The position numbers and the translations under genes are program-made. Below are positions 54,855-64,000 of a DNA stretch of 64,000 nt, piece after piece; the first letter of the stretch is position 1; each line of letters starts with the position of its first letter. This stretch comes from Niveibacterium sp. SC-1. GTDB lineage: Bacteria; Pseudomonadota; Gammaproteobacteria; Burkholderiales; Rhodocyclaceae. Below the pieces are notes generated by a model. The model saw nothing but the letters and a program-made list of their open reading frames with translations. It had not been told where the DNA came from and ran no database searches. The DNA is taken from contig NZ_CP151275.1 in NCBI RefSeq assembly GCF_038235435.1, positions 2,976,001-3,040,000 on the forward strand, in the 5' to 3' direction.

Positions 54855-56876
54855 TCAGACGCGTTGGCCCCAGAACCAGAGCATTACGACCACGCCAATG
54901 ATGATGGCGAAGGCGTACTGATAGATGTGTCCCGTCTGGAAGAGCCGCGACAGTCGCGCGATCCCGCCGACAAAGCGCGCCGTACCGTTGACCAGGACGC
55001 CGTCGATGACAGCCTCGTCGCCGGCCTTCCATAGCCCGCGGCCCAGCAGACGGGCGCCGCCCGCAAACACGATTTCGTTGACGCGGTCGAAGTAGTACTT
55101 GTTCTCGAGCACTTTGTAGATGAACGAGAAGCGCTTCTGGATCGCCGCCGGAATCGCGGGGTTCACCAGATAGAAGTACCAGGCGACCAGCACGCCGGCC
55201 ATCGCGAGCGCGAAGGGCAAGGACGTGAAACCGTGGATCGCCATCGCGGCAGAGCTGTGGAATTCCTCACCCAGTTCGGCCAGGACGTTGTTCGGCTCGG
55301 CGATGAAGACGGCCTGCCCGAACCAGCCCTTGAAGAGCATCGGGTCGATGGTCATGTAGCCGATGATCACGGACGGAATCGCCAGCAGGACCAGAGGCAG
55401 CCAGACCACCCAGGGTGACTCATGCGGCTCGTGGTGAGCATGGCCGTGATGATCGTCGTGGCCCTCTGCATGCGCATCGTGTGCATGGTCGTCATGGGCG
55501 TGCGCGTTGTGGAAGCGCTCCTTGCCATGGAAGACCAGGAAGTACATGCGGAAGGAGTAGAAGGCCGTCACGAACACGCCGGCGATCACGCAGAAGTACG
55601 CGTAACCCGCGCCAGGCGTGTGGGAGAGCTGCACGGCCTCGATGATCGCGTCCTTCGAATAGAAACCCGAGAGGAAGGGGAAACCGATCAGCGCCAGCGA
55701 ACCGAGCAGCGAGGTGATCCAGGTGATCGGCATCCGGCGCCACAGGCCACCCATGTTGCGGATGTCCTGATCGTGGTGCATGCCGATGATGACCGAGCCG
55801 GCCGCAAGGAAGAGCAGCGCCTTGAAGAAGGCGTGCGTCATCAGGTGGAACACCGCCGCGGAGTAGGCCGAGACGCCGAGCGCCACCGTCATGTAGCCGA
55901 GCTGCGAAAGCGTCGAATAGGCCACCACGCGCTTGATGTCGTTCTGGATGATGCCGAGGAAACCCATGAACAGCGCCGTCGTCGCACCGATCACCAGCAC
56001 GAAGGAGCGCGCGGTCTCGGACACCTCGAACAACGGCGACATGCGGGTGACCATGAAGATGCCGGCGGTCACCATCGTCGCCGCGTGGATCAGCGCAGAG
56101 ATGGGGGTCGGGCCTTCCATCGAATCCGGCAGCCAGACATGCAACGGCACTTGGGCCGACTTGCCCATCGCACCGATGAACAGACAGATGCAGACCACCG
56201 TCATCAGCAGCCAGCCGTGATCGCCAATCAGATGGATCGTCTGTGTGGACAGCTCCGGCAGCTTGGCAAAGACTTCGTAGTAGTTGAGCGAGCCGGTATG
56301 CGCCGCGATCAGGCCAATGCCGAGCAGGAAGCCGAAGTCACCAACACGGTTCACCAGGAAGGCTTTGAGGTTGGCGTAGATCGCCGTCGGGCGGGTGTAC
56401 CAGAAACCGATCAGCAGATAGGAAACCAGGCCCACCGCCTCCCAGCCGAAGAAGAGCTGGAGGAAGTTGTTGCTCATCACCAGCATCAGCATCGAGAAGG
56501 TGAAGAGCGAGATGTAGCTGAAGAAGCGCTGGTAGCCCGGGTCCTCGTGCATGTAGCCAATGGTGTAGAGGTGCACCATCAAGGACACGAAGGTCACGAC
56601 CAGCATCATCATCACGGTCAGCTTGTCGATCAGGAAGCCGACCTCGAAGCGAAGCGTGCCGGCGTCACCCCAGTGATAAAGCGCGCCTTCGAAGGTATTG
56701 CCGGCCGACACGTCCTGCCAGATATACAGCGAGGCCAGGAAGGCAATCGCCACCCCGAGAATCGTCACGACGTGCGCGGCCGTGCGGCCGATCGCCTTGC
56801 CGAACAGGCCGGCAAGGATCGCGCCGACCAGCGGCGCCATGGGCACGAGGAGATAGAGCTTCTGCATGTCCGTCAT
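54855..56876 (-). CDS. nuoL: NADH-quinone oxidoreductase subunit L with His-rich loop
   Basis: A 673-residue distal antiporter subunit; the E. coli protein has 613. The core motifs are AQVPLHVWLPDSMEGPTPISALIHAATMV and NDIKRVVAYSTLSQLGYM. The C-terminal lateral helix and TM16 (about 590-670) are present. Residues about 459-489 form a loop with more than a dozen histidines (HAHDDHAHDAHAEGHDDHHG), which accounts for part of the extra length. 11 bases after nuoK. Confidence 0.97.
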   Translation of the reverse strand: MTDMQKLYLLVPMAPLVGAILAGLFGKAIGRTAAHVVTILGVAIAFLASLYIWQDVSAGNTFEGALYHWGDAGTLRFEVGFLIDKLTVMMMLVVTFVSLMVHLYTIGYMHEDPGYQRFFSYISLFTFSMLMLVMSNNFLQLFFGWEAVGLVSYLLIGFWYTRPTAIYANLKAFLVNRVGDFGFLLGIGLIAAHTGSLNYYEVFAKLPELSTQTIHLIGDHGWLLMTVVCICLFIGAMGKSAQVPLHVWLPDSMEGPTPISALIHAATMVTAGIFMVTRMSPLFEVSETARSFVLVIGATTALFMGFLGIIQNDIKRVVAYSTLSQLGYMTVALGVSAYSAAVFHLMTHAFFKALLFLAAGSVIIGMHHDQDIRNMGGLWRRMPITWITSLLGSLALIGFPFLSGFYSKDAIIEAVQLSHTPGAGYAYFCVIAGVFVTAFYSFRMYFLVFHGKERFHNAHAHDDHAHDAHAEGHDDHHGHAHHEPHESPWVVWLPLVLLAIPSVIIGYMTIDPMLFKGWFGQAVFIAEPNNVLAELGEEFHSSAAMAIHGFTSLPFALAMAGVLVAWYFYLVNPAIPAAIQKRFSFIYKVLENKYYFDRVNEIVFAGGARLLGRGLWKAGDEAVIDGVLVNGTARFVGGIARLSRLFQTGHIYQYAFAIIIGVVVMLWFWGQRV

Positions 56877-56887
56877 TCTTGTGTGCC

Positions 56888-57193
56888 TCAGCCCTTCAGT
56901 TGGTCGAGGTCATCGACGTGGATCGAGCGCGTGTTGCGGAACAGCGCAACCAGGATCGCCAGGCCGATAGCGGCTTCCGCCGCGGCAACGGTGAGGATGA
57001 AGAACACGAACAACTGGCCGTTCCGGTCGCCCAGGAAGTGCGAGAAGGCCACGAAATTCATGTTCACCGAGAGCAGCATCAGTTCGATCGCCATCAGCAG
57101 GACGATCAGGTTCTTCCGGTTCAGGAAGATGCCGATCACGCTGATCACGAACAGGATCGCGCTCAAGGTCAGTACGTGTGAAAGCGAGAGCAA
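56888..57193 (-). CDS. nuoK: NADH-quinone oxidoreductase subunit K
   Basis: A 101-residue subunit with three membrane segments. The intramembrane glutamates are visible in [17 protein letters not shown] and [17 protein letters not shown]. Length matches the family (100). It is preceded by a 51-base gap from nuoJ. Confidence 0.97.
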   Translation of the reverse strand: MLSLSHVLTLSAILFVISVIGIFLNRKNLIVLLMAIELMLLSVNMNFVAFSHFLGDRNGQLFVFFILTVAAAEAAIGLAILVALFRNTRSIHVDDLDQLKG

Positions 57194-57244
57194 GTGTGCC
57201 TCCCCTATTCCTATTCTTTGCAGTCGCGGACGATGCCGAGACGG

Positions 57245-57853
57245 TTATGCGTCGTTCTTTTCCGACGCCATCTTCACGATGCGCAGACGGTCCTGCGCCT
57301 TCACCGCGACTTGGTCGGCCGGATTGATTGCCTTGTTGCCCTTGCGCTCACGCAGCGTCAGTGCCACTGCAGCCAGCATCGCCACGAGCAGCACGAAGGA
57401 AGCCACTTCGAACGGGAATGCGTAGTCAGTGAACAGCAGCCAAGCCAGGGACTTGGTGTGGCTGAAGCCGGGGCCAGGATCGGCCGGGGTCGGCATCGCG
57501 GCGAGCGAGAAATGCCTGCCGCCCACGACCAGAGCCATCTCGACCACCAGCACGGCCGCCACGACGAGTCCCAGCGGGAGGTAACTCCAGAAGCCCTGAC
57601 GCAGTCGCTCGACGTTGACGTCCAGCATCATCACCACGAAGAGGAACAACACCATGACCGCGCCCACGTAGACGAGCACCAACGCGATCGCGAGGAACTC
57701 GGACTTGAGCAGCATCCAGATACCGGCCGCATTGAAGAAAGCGAGTACCAGGAACAGGGCCGCCTGTACGGTGTTGCGCGCGGTGACGGTGAGCACGGCG
57801 GCGACAGTCATGATCGCCGCGAACATCAGGAAGAGAAGGAAGGTAATGTCCAT
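57245..57853 (-). CDS. nuoJ: NADH-quinone oxidoreductase subunit J
   Basis: A 202-residue membrane subunit with five segments. The segment ALVLVYVGAVMVLFLFVVMML (the pi-bulge TM3 that gates the proton path) is intact. It has a short hydrophilic C-terminal tail rich in Lys and Asp. 20 bases after nuoI. Confidence 0.96.
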   Translation of the reverse strand: MDITFLLFLMFAAIMTVAAVLTVTARNTVQAALFLVLAFFNAAGIWMLLKSEFLAIALVLVYVGAVMVLFLFVVMMLDVNVERLRQGFWSYLPLGLVVAAVLVVEMALVVGGRHFSLAAMPTPADPGPGFSHTKSLAWLLFTDYAFPFEVASFVLLVAMLAAVALTLRERKGNKAINPADQVAVKAQDRLRIVKMASEKNDA

Positions 57854-57873
57854 TGCCTGTTTTCCGGTCGGCC

Positions 57874-58362
57874 TCAGCGGTACTGCGCATCCTCGGCGCG
57901 GTCCTTGGCGATCTGCGCCTCGTAGCGGTCGCCGACGGCCAGCAGCATCTGCTTGGTGTAATACAGGTCGCCCCGCTTCTCACCGTGATAGTCCAGCGTG
58001 CGCGTTTCGACGATCGCGTCCACGGGACAGGCTTCCTCGCAGAAGCCGCAGAAGATGCACTTGGTCAGATCGATGTCGTAGCGCGTCGTCCGGCGCGTGT
58101 TGTCTTCGCGCTGTTCCGACTCGATGGTGATCGCCATCGCCGGGCATACCGCCTCGCACAGCTTGCAGGCGATGCAGCGCTCTTCGCCGTTGGGGTAGCG
58201 ACGCAGGGCATGCAGGCCACGGAAGCGAGGGCTCTGCGGCGTGTTCTCTTCGGGGTACTGCACCGTAATCTTGCGCATGAAGAAGTGGCGCCAGGTCACA
58301 CCCAGGCCGCGACCCAGCTCGCGCAGGAAATACGTATTGAAAAGGTCGTTCATGGCGCCCAT
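57874..58362 (-). CDS. nuoI: NADH-quinone oxidoreductase subunit I
   Basis: A 162-residue ferredoxin-like subunit holding clusters N6a and N6b. The two 4Fe-4S motifs are [16 protein letters not shown] and [16 protein letters not shown]. The N-terminal amphipathic helix ([18 protein letters not shown]) attaches it to the membrane arm. 7 bases after nuoH. Confidence 0.98.
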   Translation of the reverse strand: MGAMNDLFNTYFLRELGRGLGVTWRHFFMRKITVQYPEENTPQSPRFRGLHALRRYPNGEERCIACKLCEAVCPAMAITIESEQREDNTRRTTRYDIDLTKCIFCGFCEEACPVDAIVETRTLDYHGEKRGDLYYTKQMLLAVGDRYEAQIAKDRAEDAQYR

Positions 58363-58369
58363 GGCGGCC

Positions 58370-59419
58370 TTACCTCCAGATCGACAGCGGCGACATCATC
58401 CAGATGCCGACGACCAGGACCCAAACCAGGGTCACCGGGATGAACACTTTCCAGCCCAGACGCATGATCTGGTCGTAGCGGAAACGCGGGAAGGTGGCGC
58501 GGATCCACAGGAAGATGAAGAGCATGACGGCCATCTTCGCGGCCAGCCAGAAGAAACCGTGCGGCAGGAAGGACACGGGCGAGAGCCAGCCGCCGAGGAA
58601 GAAGATCGCGGTGAGCGCAGACACCAGGATCATGTTCGCGTACTCGGCGAGGAAGAACATCGCGAACGCGGTACCCGAGTACTCGACCATGTGGCCGGCC
58701 ACGATTTCCGATTCGCCTTCCACGACGTCGAAAGGCGCACGGTTGGTTTCAGCCACGCCAGAAACGAAGTAGACGACGAACAGCGGCAGCAGCGGCAGCC
58801 AGTTCCAGGAGAGGAAGGTCGCACCGTGATTGGCAAACCAGCCCTCCCCTTGGCGGAGCACGATGTCCGAGAGGTTCAGCGAGCCGCTGACCATCAGGAC
58901 CCCGACCAGCGAGAAGCCCATCGCCAGTTCGTAGGACACCATCTGCGCAGTGGCACGCATGCCGCCGAGAAAAGCGTACTTAGAGTTGGAAGCCCAGCCG
59001 GCGATGATCACGCCGTAGACACCGACCGAGGTGATCGACATCAGGTACAGCATGCCGGCGTCGACGTTGGCGAGTACCCAGTCCTTGGCGAAAGGCACGA
59101 CTGCCCACGCTGCAAGTGCTGGCGCCAACACCATCATCGGACCGATGATGAACAAGGCTTTGTTCGCGCCCGAGGGCACGATGATCTCTTTGAAGATCAG
59201 CTTGAGCACGTCGGCAAAAGGCTGCAGCAAACCCAGGGGTCCCACCCGGTTCGGGCCGATGCGCACCTGCATGTAGCCGATGATCTTGCGTTCGAAATAG
59301 GTCATGTAGGCCACGCACAAGATCAGCGGCACCAGGATGCCGACGATCTTCAGCAGGGTCCAGACCAGCGGCCAGACGGGGCCGAGAAGATTCTGGAAAA
59401 CTTCCAGCAGGTTCGTCAT
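58370..59419 (-). CDS. nuoH: NADH-quinone oxidoreductase subunit H
   Basis: A 349-residue subunit with about eight to nine membrane segments, forming part of the quinone cavity. Marks: [65 protein letters not shown] 59419 overlaps the nuoG stop by one base (TGATG). Confidence 0.98.
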   Translation of the reverse strand: MTNLLEVFQNLLGPVWPLVWTLLKIVGILVPLILCVAYMTYFERKIIGYMQVRIGPNRVGPLGLLQPFADVLKLIFKEIIVPSGANKALFIIGPMMVLAPALAAWAVVPFAKDWVLANVDAGMLYLMSITSVGVYGVIIAGWASNSKYAFLGGMRATAQMVSYELAMGFSLVGVLMVSGSLNLSDIVLRQGEGWFANHGATFLSWNWLPLLPLFVVYFVSGVAETNRAPFDVVEGESEIVAGHMVEYSGTAFAMFFLAEYANMILVSALTAIFFLGGWLSPVSFLPHGFFWLAAKMAVMLFIFLWIRATFPRFRYDQIMRLGWKVFIPVTLVWVLVVGIWMMSPLSIWR

Positions 59420-61746
59420 CAGATGCGCTCCACGGCGATCTCGCCGAACATCGCACCGAGCGGCGCCGTCAGGGGATGAGCACCGGCAATGCGTACGGTA
59501 CCGCCCGCCAGGGTTTCATCCAGTTCGGCGACCAGCTCGACGGCCACCCCGTTCGTGCGCGCGCGCAGCTTGTCGCCCGCCCCGAGACCAAGTCCGGCCA
59601 GGGTGGATGCCGCGGCGCGCAGACTCGGCGCACGCGCGTCACGCGTGCGCTGCAGCGAGGGCGCGCGACGCACCAGCGGATCGGCCGCGTAGATCGGCAC
59701 ATCGGCAACCCGCTCGACGCCATTCACCGCGTTGGCGCTTTCCAGGGAGACGGCACCGAGACGGTTCGTCAGGCCCTGGACGCCCTGGGCGAGGACTTCG
59801 TCGCGTACGGCTTCCGAGGAGTTCTGTTCGAAACCATCCAGACCCAGCAGATTGCCGAGCACACGCAGCACCTTCCAGGCCGGCCGGGTTTCACCCAGGG
59901 GCTTGGTCACCGCGTGGAAGCTCTGTGCGCGACCTTCGGCATTGACGAAGGTGCCGGAGGTCTCGGCGAAGGGCGCGATCGGCAGCATCACATCGGCCAC
60001 ATCGGCAACCGCAGAGCGGAAGGCCGTCAGCGCGATGACGGTGTCGGCCTGCGACAGCGCCTTCACGGTCGCGGCACCGTCAGCCGTGTCGAGCGCGGGC
60101 TCGACACCCAGCAGCAGCACCGCTCTGCGCGGCGCGCCCACCATGCCAGCAGCATCGAGACCCGTGTTCGGATGGGCCTTGGCGACGTAGCCACCGACGC
60201 TGTTGGCGGCCTCGCCGATGAAACCAAGCGTCGCACCGCAAAGCTCGGCCGCAGTTTGGGCCAGCGACCACAGGGTCGCGAAGGCCGGGCTCTGGACCAC
60301 GCTGTTGCCCAGGAAGATCGCCTTTTGCGCGCCGCTCGAAAGACTAAGCGCCAAGGCTTGGGCCACAGCAAAGTCCGCGCCGCTGGCCAGACCGGCAATC
60401 GCCGTATCGAGCTCCCTGCCCTGCTGTTTGGCGAGCGCCAGCACCACGGCGGCCAGCGCAGCGACGAACTGCGAGGGCGAGACCGCGACGTTGTTCTTCA
60501 CGGGCATCAGCACGTCTTCGGCCGCAAAACCGAGCAGGCTCACTTCCGTACCGCGCTTGGCGGCCTGCCGCAGACGCTGGGCGAAGAGCGGGTGATCCTT
60601 GCGCAGGAAACTGCCCAGCACCAGCACGCGGTCGAGTTCACCGATCTTCGCGATCGGCATGCCGAGCCAAGGGGTGCCCTGGCGTACAGCGTCGGCGCTG
60701 AAATCACGCTGGCGCAAGCGGAAATCAATGTTGTCCGAACCCAAGGCACGGACCAGCTTCTGGGCCAGGTGCAGCTCTTCAAGCGTGGCATGCGGCGACA
60801 GCAAGGCGCCAATGGCATCCGCGCCGTGGTCTGCGGAGACGCCCTGGAAGCCTTCGACCGCGTATTGGAGCGCGGTCTGCCAGTCGGTTTCGATCCACTT
60901 GCCGTCCTGCTTGATCATCGGACGGGTCAAGCGGTCCTCGGAACGCAGGGCTTCGTAGGAGAAACGGTCCTTGTCCGAGATCCAGCACTCGTTGATCTCT
61001 TCGTTTTCCAGCGGCAGCACGCGCTTCACTTCGTCGTGCTTGACCTGGACGATGAGGTTCGAACCCAGCGAGTCGTGCGGGCTGACCGAACGGCGACGCG
61101 ACATCTCCCAGGTCCGCGCCGAGAAACGGAAAGGCTTCGAGGTCAGCGCGCCCACCGGGCACAGGTCGATCATGTTGCCGGAGAGTTCGGAATCCACCGT
61201 CTTGCCGACGAAGGCCATGATCTCGGAATGCTCGCCACGGTTGCCCATGCCAAGTTCCATCACACCGGCGATCTCCTGGCCGAATCGGACACAACGCGTG
61301 CAGTGGATGCAGCGCGTCATGTCGGTCGAGACCAGCGGGCCGAGGTTCTTGTTGAAGACGACGCGCTTTTCTTCCTGATAGCGCGACGCCGAACCGCCGT
61401 AGCCCACCGCCAGATCCTGCAACTGGCACTCGCCGCCCTGGTCACAGATCGGACAGTCCAGCGGGTGATTGATCAACAGGAATTCCATCACCGACTTCTG
61501 CGCCTTGACGGCCTTGTCGGAGTGCGTGGTCACCTTCATGCCGTTGGTGACCGGCGTGGCACACGCGGGCAGCGCCTTCGGCGCCTTTTCCACTTCCACC
61601 AGGCACATGCGGCAGTTGGCCGCGATGGAAAGCTTCTTGTGATAGCAGAAGTGAGGAATGTAGGTGCCCGTCTTGTGGGCCGCATCCATCACGGTGCTGC
61701 CGTCGGGTACCTCGACCTTTTTGCCGTCGATTTCGATCTCAAGCAT
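59419..61746 (-). CDS. nuoG: NADH-quinone oxidoreductase subunit G
   Basis: A 775-residue subunit. N-terminal 2Fe-2S domain ([16 protein letters not shown]) and the cluster N5/N4 region ([32 protein letters not shown]), then a molybdopterin oxidoreductase-like domain (about 220-700) without molybdenum cofactor. Length is below E. coli (908) and typical for betaproteobacteria. It starts 2 bases after nuoF. Confidence 0.97.
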   Translation of the reverse strand: MLEIEIDGKKVEVPDGSTVMDAAHKTGTYIPHFCYHKKLSIAANCRMCLVEVEKAPKALPACATPVTNGMKVTTHSDKAVKAQKSVMEFLLINHPLDCPICDQGGECQLQDLAVGYGGSASRYQEEKRVVFNKNLGPLVSTDMTRCIHCTRCVRFGQEIAGVMELGMGNRGEHSEIMAFVGKTVDSELSGNMIDLCPVGALTSKPFRFSARTWEMSRRRSVSPHDSLGSNLIVQVKHDEVKRVLPLENEEINECWISDKDRFSYEALRSEDRLTRPMIKQDGKWIETDWQTALQYAVEGFQGVSADHGADAIGALLSPHATLEELHLAQKLVRALGSDNIDFRLRQRDFSADAVRQGTPWLGMPIAKIGELDRVLVLGSFLRKDHPLFAQRLRQAAKRGTEVSLLGFAAEDVLMPVKNNVAVSPSQFVAALAAVVLALAKQQGRELDTAIAGLASGADFAVAQALALSLSSGAQKAIFLGNSVVQSPAFATLWSLAQTAAELCGATLGFIGEAANSVGGYVAKAHPNTGLDAAGMVGAPRRAVLLLGVEPALDTADGAATVKALSQADTVIALTAFRSAVADVADVMLPIAPFAETSGTFVNAEGRAQSFHAVTKPLGETRPAWKVLRVLGNLLGLDGFEQNSSEAVRDEVLAQGVQGLTNRLGAVSLESANAVNGVERVADVPIYAADPLVRRAPSLQRTRDARAPSLRAAASTLAGLGLGAGDKLRARTNGVAVELVAELDETLAGGTVRIAGAHPLTAPLGAMFGEIAVERI

Positions 61747-61748
61747 GT

Positions 61749-63059
61749 TCAGCCCACGTAGATCTTGCTGCCTTCACGTTGAACGTCGCGCGGCACGAGG
61801 CAGCTCTTGTGATCAACGTGATACTGGAATTCGTCGCGGAAGTGCTTGACGAAGCTGCGGACCGGCATCGCGGCGGCATCACCCAGCGCGCAGATGGTGC
61901 GGCCCATGATGTTCTCGGCCACGTTGTCGAGCAGGTCCAGGTCGTCGGGGCGGCCCTGCCCGTGCTCGAGGCGATGCATCATGCGGTACAGCCAGCCCGT
62001 ACCTTCGCGGCAGGGCGTGCATTGGCCGCAGGATTCCTCGAAATAGAAGTACGAGAGGCGTTCGAGCGCCTTGACCATGCAGGTAGACTCGTCCATCACG
62101 ATCACCGCGCCCGAGCCCAGCATCGAGCCGGCCTTGGAGATGCTGTCGTAATCCATCGTGCAGTCCATCATGATGGACGCAGGCAACACCGGTGCCGACG
62201 AACCGCCCGGAATCACCGCCTTGAGCTTGCGGCCGCCACGCATGCCGCCGGCCAGCTCGAGCAATTCCGGGAAGGGCATGCCCAGCGGCACTTCGTAGTT
62301 GCCCGGACGATTGACGTGTCCGGACACCGAGAACAGCTTGGTGCCGCCGTTGTTCGGCTTGCCAAGGTTCAGGAAGTCTTCGCCGCCGTTCACGATGATG
62401 TACGGCACCGACGCAAAGGTCTCGGTGTTGTTGATCGTCGTCGGCTTGCCGTAGAGGCCGAAGCTCGCCGGGAAGGGCGGCTTAAAACGGGGTTGGCCCT
62501 TTTTGCCTTCCAGCGATTCGAGCAGCGCGGTTTCCTCGCCACAGATGTAGGCGCCGTAGCCGTGGTGCGCGAAGAGTTCGAAGGAGAATTCCGAGCCTAG
62601 GATTTTCTGGCCGAGCAGGCCGGCGGCGCGGGCCTCAGCCAGAGCCTCTTCAAAGCGCTCGTACTCGGCAAAAATCTCGCCGTGAATGTAGTTGTAGCCC
62701 CGCTCGCAGCCCATCGCGTAGCCCGCGATGATCATGCCCTCGATCACCATGTGCGGGTTGTAGCGCAGCAGGTCGCGATCCTTGAACGTGCCCGGCTCGC
62801 CTTCGTCGGAATTGCAGCAGACATACTTCGCGCCCGGGAACTGACGCGGCATGAAGCTCCACTTCAGGCCGGTCGGAAAGCCCGCACCACCACGGCCGCG
62901 CAGCGCCGACTTCTTCAATTCGGCAATGATCGCGTCCGGTGTGATGCTCTCGCGGATGATCTTCTTCAGCGCTTCGTAGCCGCCGCGCTGGACGTAGTGC
63001 TCCAGACCCCAGGTACGGTCGCCATCAAGACCCGCGAGCAGATATGCCTTGTCGCTCAT
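61749..63059 (-). CDS. nuoF: NADH-quinone oxidoreductase subunit F
   Basis: A 436-residue subunit. NADH/FMN binding is seen in [15 protein letters not shown] and [15 protein letters not shown], the 4Fe-4S N3 site in [12 protein letters not shown]. It accepts electrons from NADH. ATG 63059 overlaps the nuoE stop by 4 bases (ATGA); the frame open further upstream is a shadow of nuoE. Confidence 0.98.
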   Translation of the reverse strand: MSDKAYLLAGLDGDRTWGLEHYVQRGGYEALKKIIRESITPDAIIAELKKSALRGRGGAGFPTGLKWSFMPRQFPGAKYVCCNSDEGEPGTFKDRDLLRYNPHMVIEGMIIAGYAMGCERGYNYIHGEIFAEYERFEEALAEARAAGLLGQKILGSEFSFELFAHHGYGAYICGEETALLESLEGKKGQPRFKPPFPASFGLYGKPTTINNTETFASVPYIIVNGGEDFLNLGKPNNGGTKLFSVSGHVNRPGNYEVPLGMPFPELLELAGGMRGGRKLKAVIPGGSSAPVLPASIMMDCTMDYDSISKAGSMLGSGAVIVMDESTCMVKALERLSYFYFEESCGQCTPCREGTGWLYRMMHRLEHGQGRPDDLDLLDNVAENIMGRTICALGDAAAMPVRSFVKHFRDEFQYHVDHKSCLVPRDVQREGSKIYVG

Positions 63060-63532
63060 TGGCCCAGCTCCGCAATCAATTGGTCGATCTGGGCTTCGGT
63101 CATCTTGCAGCACATGCGGTGGTTGTTCACCAGCATGACGGGCGCATCGCCACAGGCGCCCATGCATTCACCCTCTTTGAGCGTGAACTTGCCGTCGGGC
63201 GTTGTCTCATTGAAGTCAATGCCGAGCTTCTTCTTCAGGTATTCGCCGGCGTGTTCGCCGCCTGAGAGCGCGCAGGGCAGATTGGTACAGATGGTCAGCT
63301 TGTGACGACCCGGCTGCTTGAGGTCGTACATGTTGTAGAAACTGGCGACTTCATATGCCGCGATCGGCGGCATGCCCAGATAGTTGGCGACGAATTCGAT
63401 CGTCTCGTTGGCGAGCCAGCCCTTCTCGGTTTGCGCGATGCGCAACGCTGACATGATCGCCGATTGCTTCTGATCGGCCGGATACTTGGCAACTTCCCGA
63501 TCGATCTTCTGAAGCGATTCCGTGCTCAGCAT
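63056..63532 (-). CDS. nuoE: NADH-quinone oxidoreductase subunit E
   Basis: A 158-residue thioredoxin-like 2Fe-2S subunit (cluster N1a). The four cysteines are in [12 protein letters not shown] and [11 protein letters not shown]-terminal helical part [22 protein letters not shown]. 27 bases after nuoD. Confidence 0.98.
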   Translation of the reverse strand: MLSTESLQKIDREVAKYPADQKQSAIMSALRIAQTEKGWLANETIEFVANYLGMPPIAAYEVASFYNMYDLKQPGRHKLTICTNLPCALSGGEHAGEYLKKKLGIDFNETTPDGKFTLKEGECMGACGDAPVMLVNNHRMCCKMTEAQIDQLIAELGQ

Positions 63533-63559
63533 GATGAATGAATTTCCTCGACGATCCGT

Positions 63560-64000
63560 TCAGCGGTCGACTTCGCCGAAAACAATGTCCATGGTCCCGA
63601 TGATCGCGACGACGTCAGCGATCATGTGGCCGCGTGCCATCTCATCCATGGCGGCTAGGTGTGCGAACCCCGGCGCACGCAGCTTCAGGCGGTACGGCTT
63701 GTTGGCGCCGTCGGAAATCGCGTACACGCCGAACTCACCCTTCGGATGCTCGACAGCCGCATAGGCCTCGCCCGGCGGAACGTGAATGCCTTCGGTAAAG
63801 AGCTTGAAGTGGTGGATCAGCTCTTCCATGTTTTCCTTCATCGCGGCGCGAGAAGGCGGGGCAACCTTGTGGTTGTCCGAGATCACCGGGCCCGGGTTGG
63901 CCTTCAGCCACTCGATGCACTGACGCATGATCCGGTTGCTCTGGCGCATTTCTTCCATGCGCACCAGGTAGCGGTCGTAGCAATCGCCGTTCACGCCGAC
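63560..64000 (-). CDS. nuoD: NADH-quinone oxidoreductase subunit D, C-terminal part (cut by window end)
   Basis: About 146 residues of the C-terminus of the 49-kDa-type subunit. The frame continues past 63994 as [21 protein letters not shown], the conserved NuoD sequence, so the gene extends beyond the window. The end [22 protein letters not shown] is the conserved terminus. It lines the quinone site in the full protein. nuoA-C are expected outside the window. Confidence 0.97.
   Translation of the reverse strand, partial: VGVNGDCYDRYLVRMEEMRQSNRIMRQCIEWLKANPGPVISDNHKVAPPSRAAMKENMEELIHHFKLFTEGIHVPPGEAYAAVEHPKGEFGVYAISDGANKPYRLKLRAPGFAHLAAMDEMARGHMIADVVAIIGTMDIVFGEVDR

Noticed and set aside
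53320..54921. 533-residue plus-strand ORF opposite nuoM
   Set aside because: Antisense shadow with low-complexity His/Glu/Gln composition.
55422..57425. 667-residue plus-strand ORF opposite nuoL/nuoK
   Set aside because: Antisense shadow. The nuo genes on the other strand have clear families; this frame is His/Arg/Glu-rich with no motif, as expected in GC-rich antisense frames.
59476..61761. 761-residue plus-strand ORF opposite nuoG
   Set aside because: Same reason: it lies wholly antisense to nuoG and shows no recognisable domain.

Overview
The window is a GC-rich chromosomal segment of a betaproteobacterium, most likely of the Rhodocyclales/Azoarcus-Zoogloea kind. I infer this from family content and gene order (rsxB-nth-DUF1841, DUF3567, DUF2818 behind nuoN, a FliK/short-FlhB pair, class II ribonucleotide reductase), not from any search.

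Layout. 1-2 kb: end of a flagellar locus (fliK C-terminus, a short FlhB-C-like protein, a YcgR-type PilZ flagellar brake). 2-20 kb: mostly core genes, namely a cation diffusion facilitator (CDF), pyrD, rsxB, nth, DUF1841, two overlapping small cytochrome c genes, a SemiSWEET, htpG with a sigma-32-like promoter, a sensor histidine kinase, greB, DUF3567, DUF465 and DUF2189 proteins, an unnamed 540-residue protein, a His-rich CDF, an HDOD protein and nrdJ. 20.4-27 kb: a lower-GC three-gene operon on the minus strand encoding a cNMP-binding patatin phospholipase, a single-module NRPS (C-A-PCP-TE) and a TVP38/DedA-like membrane protein. It ends against a truncated insertion sequence and is the best candidate here for an undescribed system. 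27.9-32.7 kb: divergent dmeF/RcnR-type regulator around a palindromic operator, an aldo/keto reductase, a diguanylate cyclase and an orphan 163-residue protein. 33.1-40.3 kb: a sugar or polyol operon (ROK regulator, ABC ATPase, permease, periplasmic binding protein, sugar phosphate isomerase-like enzyme, Gfo/Idh/MocA dehydrogenase).

40.3-47.2 kb is an accessory island: ccdAB toxin-antitoxin with a perfect operator palindrome, small orphan membrane proteins, imperfect long direct repeats, an intact IS5/IS1182-type element related to the remnant at 27.0 kb, and a decayed IS1182 transposase. 47.2-51.7 kb: a deacetylase-HAD-aldehyde dehydrogenase operon, a GNAT, a Nudix hydrolase and DUF2818. 51.7-64 kb: the respiratory complex I operon nuoD to nuoN on the minus strand, with nuoD cut by the window end.

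The metal genes form a theme: three CDF exporters lie within 29 kb, one controlled by a regulator with the complete RcnR nickel/cobalt ligand set. Two c-di-GMP-related proteins (YcgR-like receptor, GGDEF cyclase with I-site) are also present. All assignments come from reading the sequence; nothing was searched against a database.
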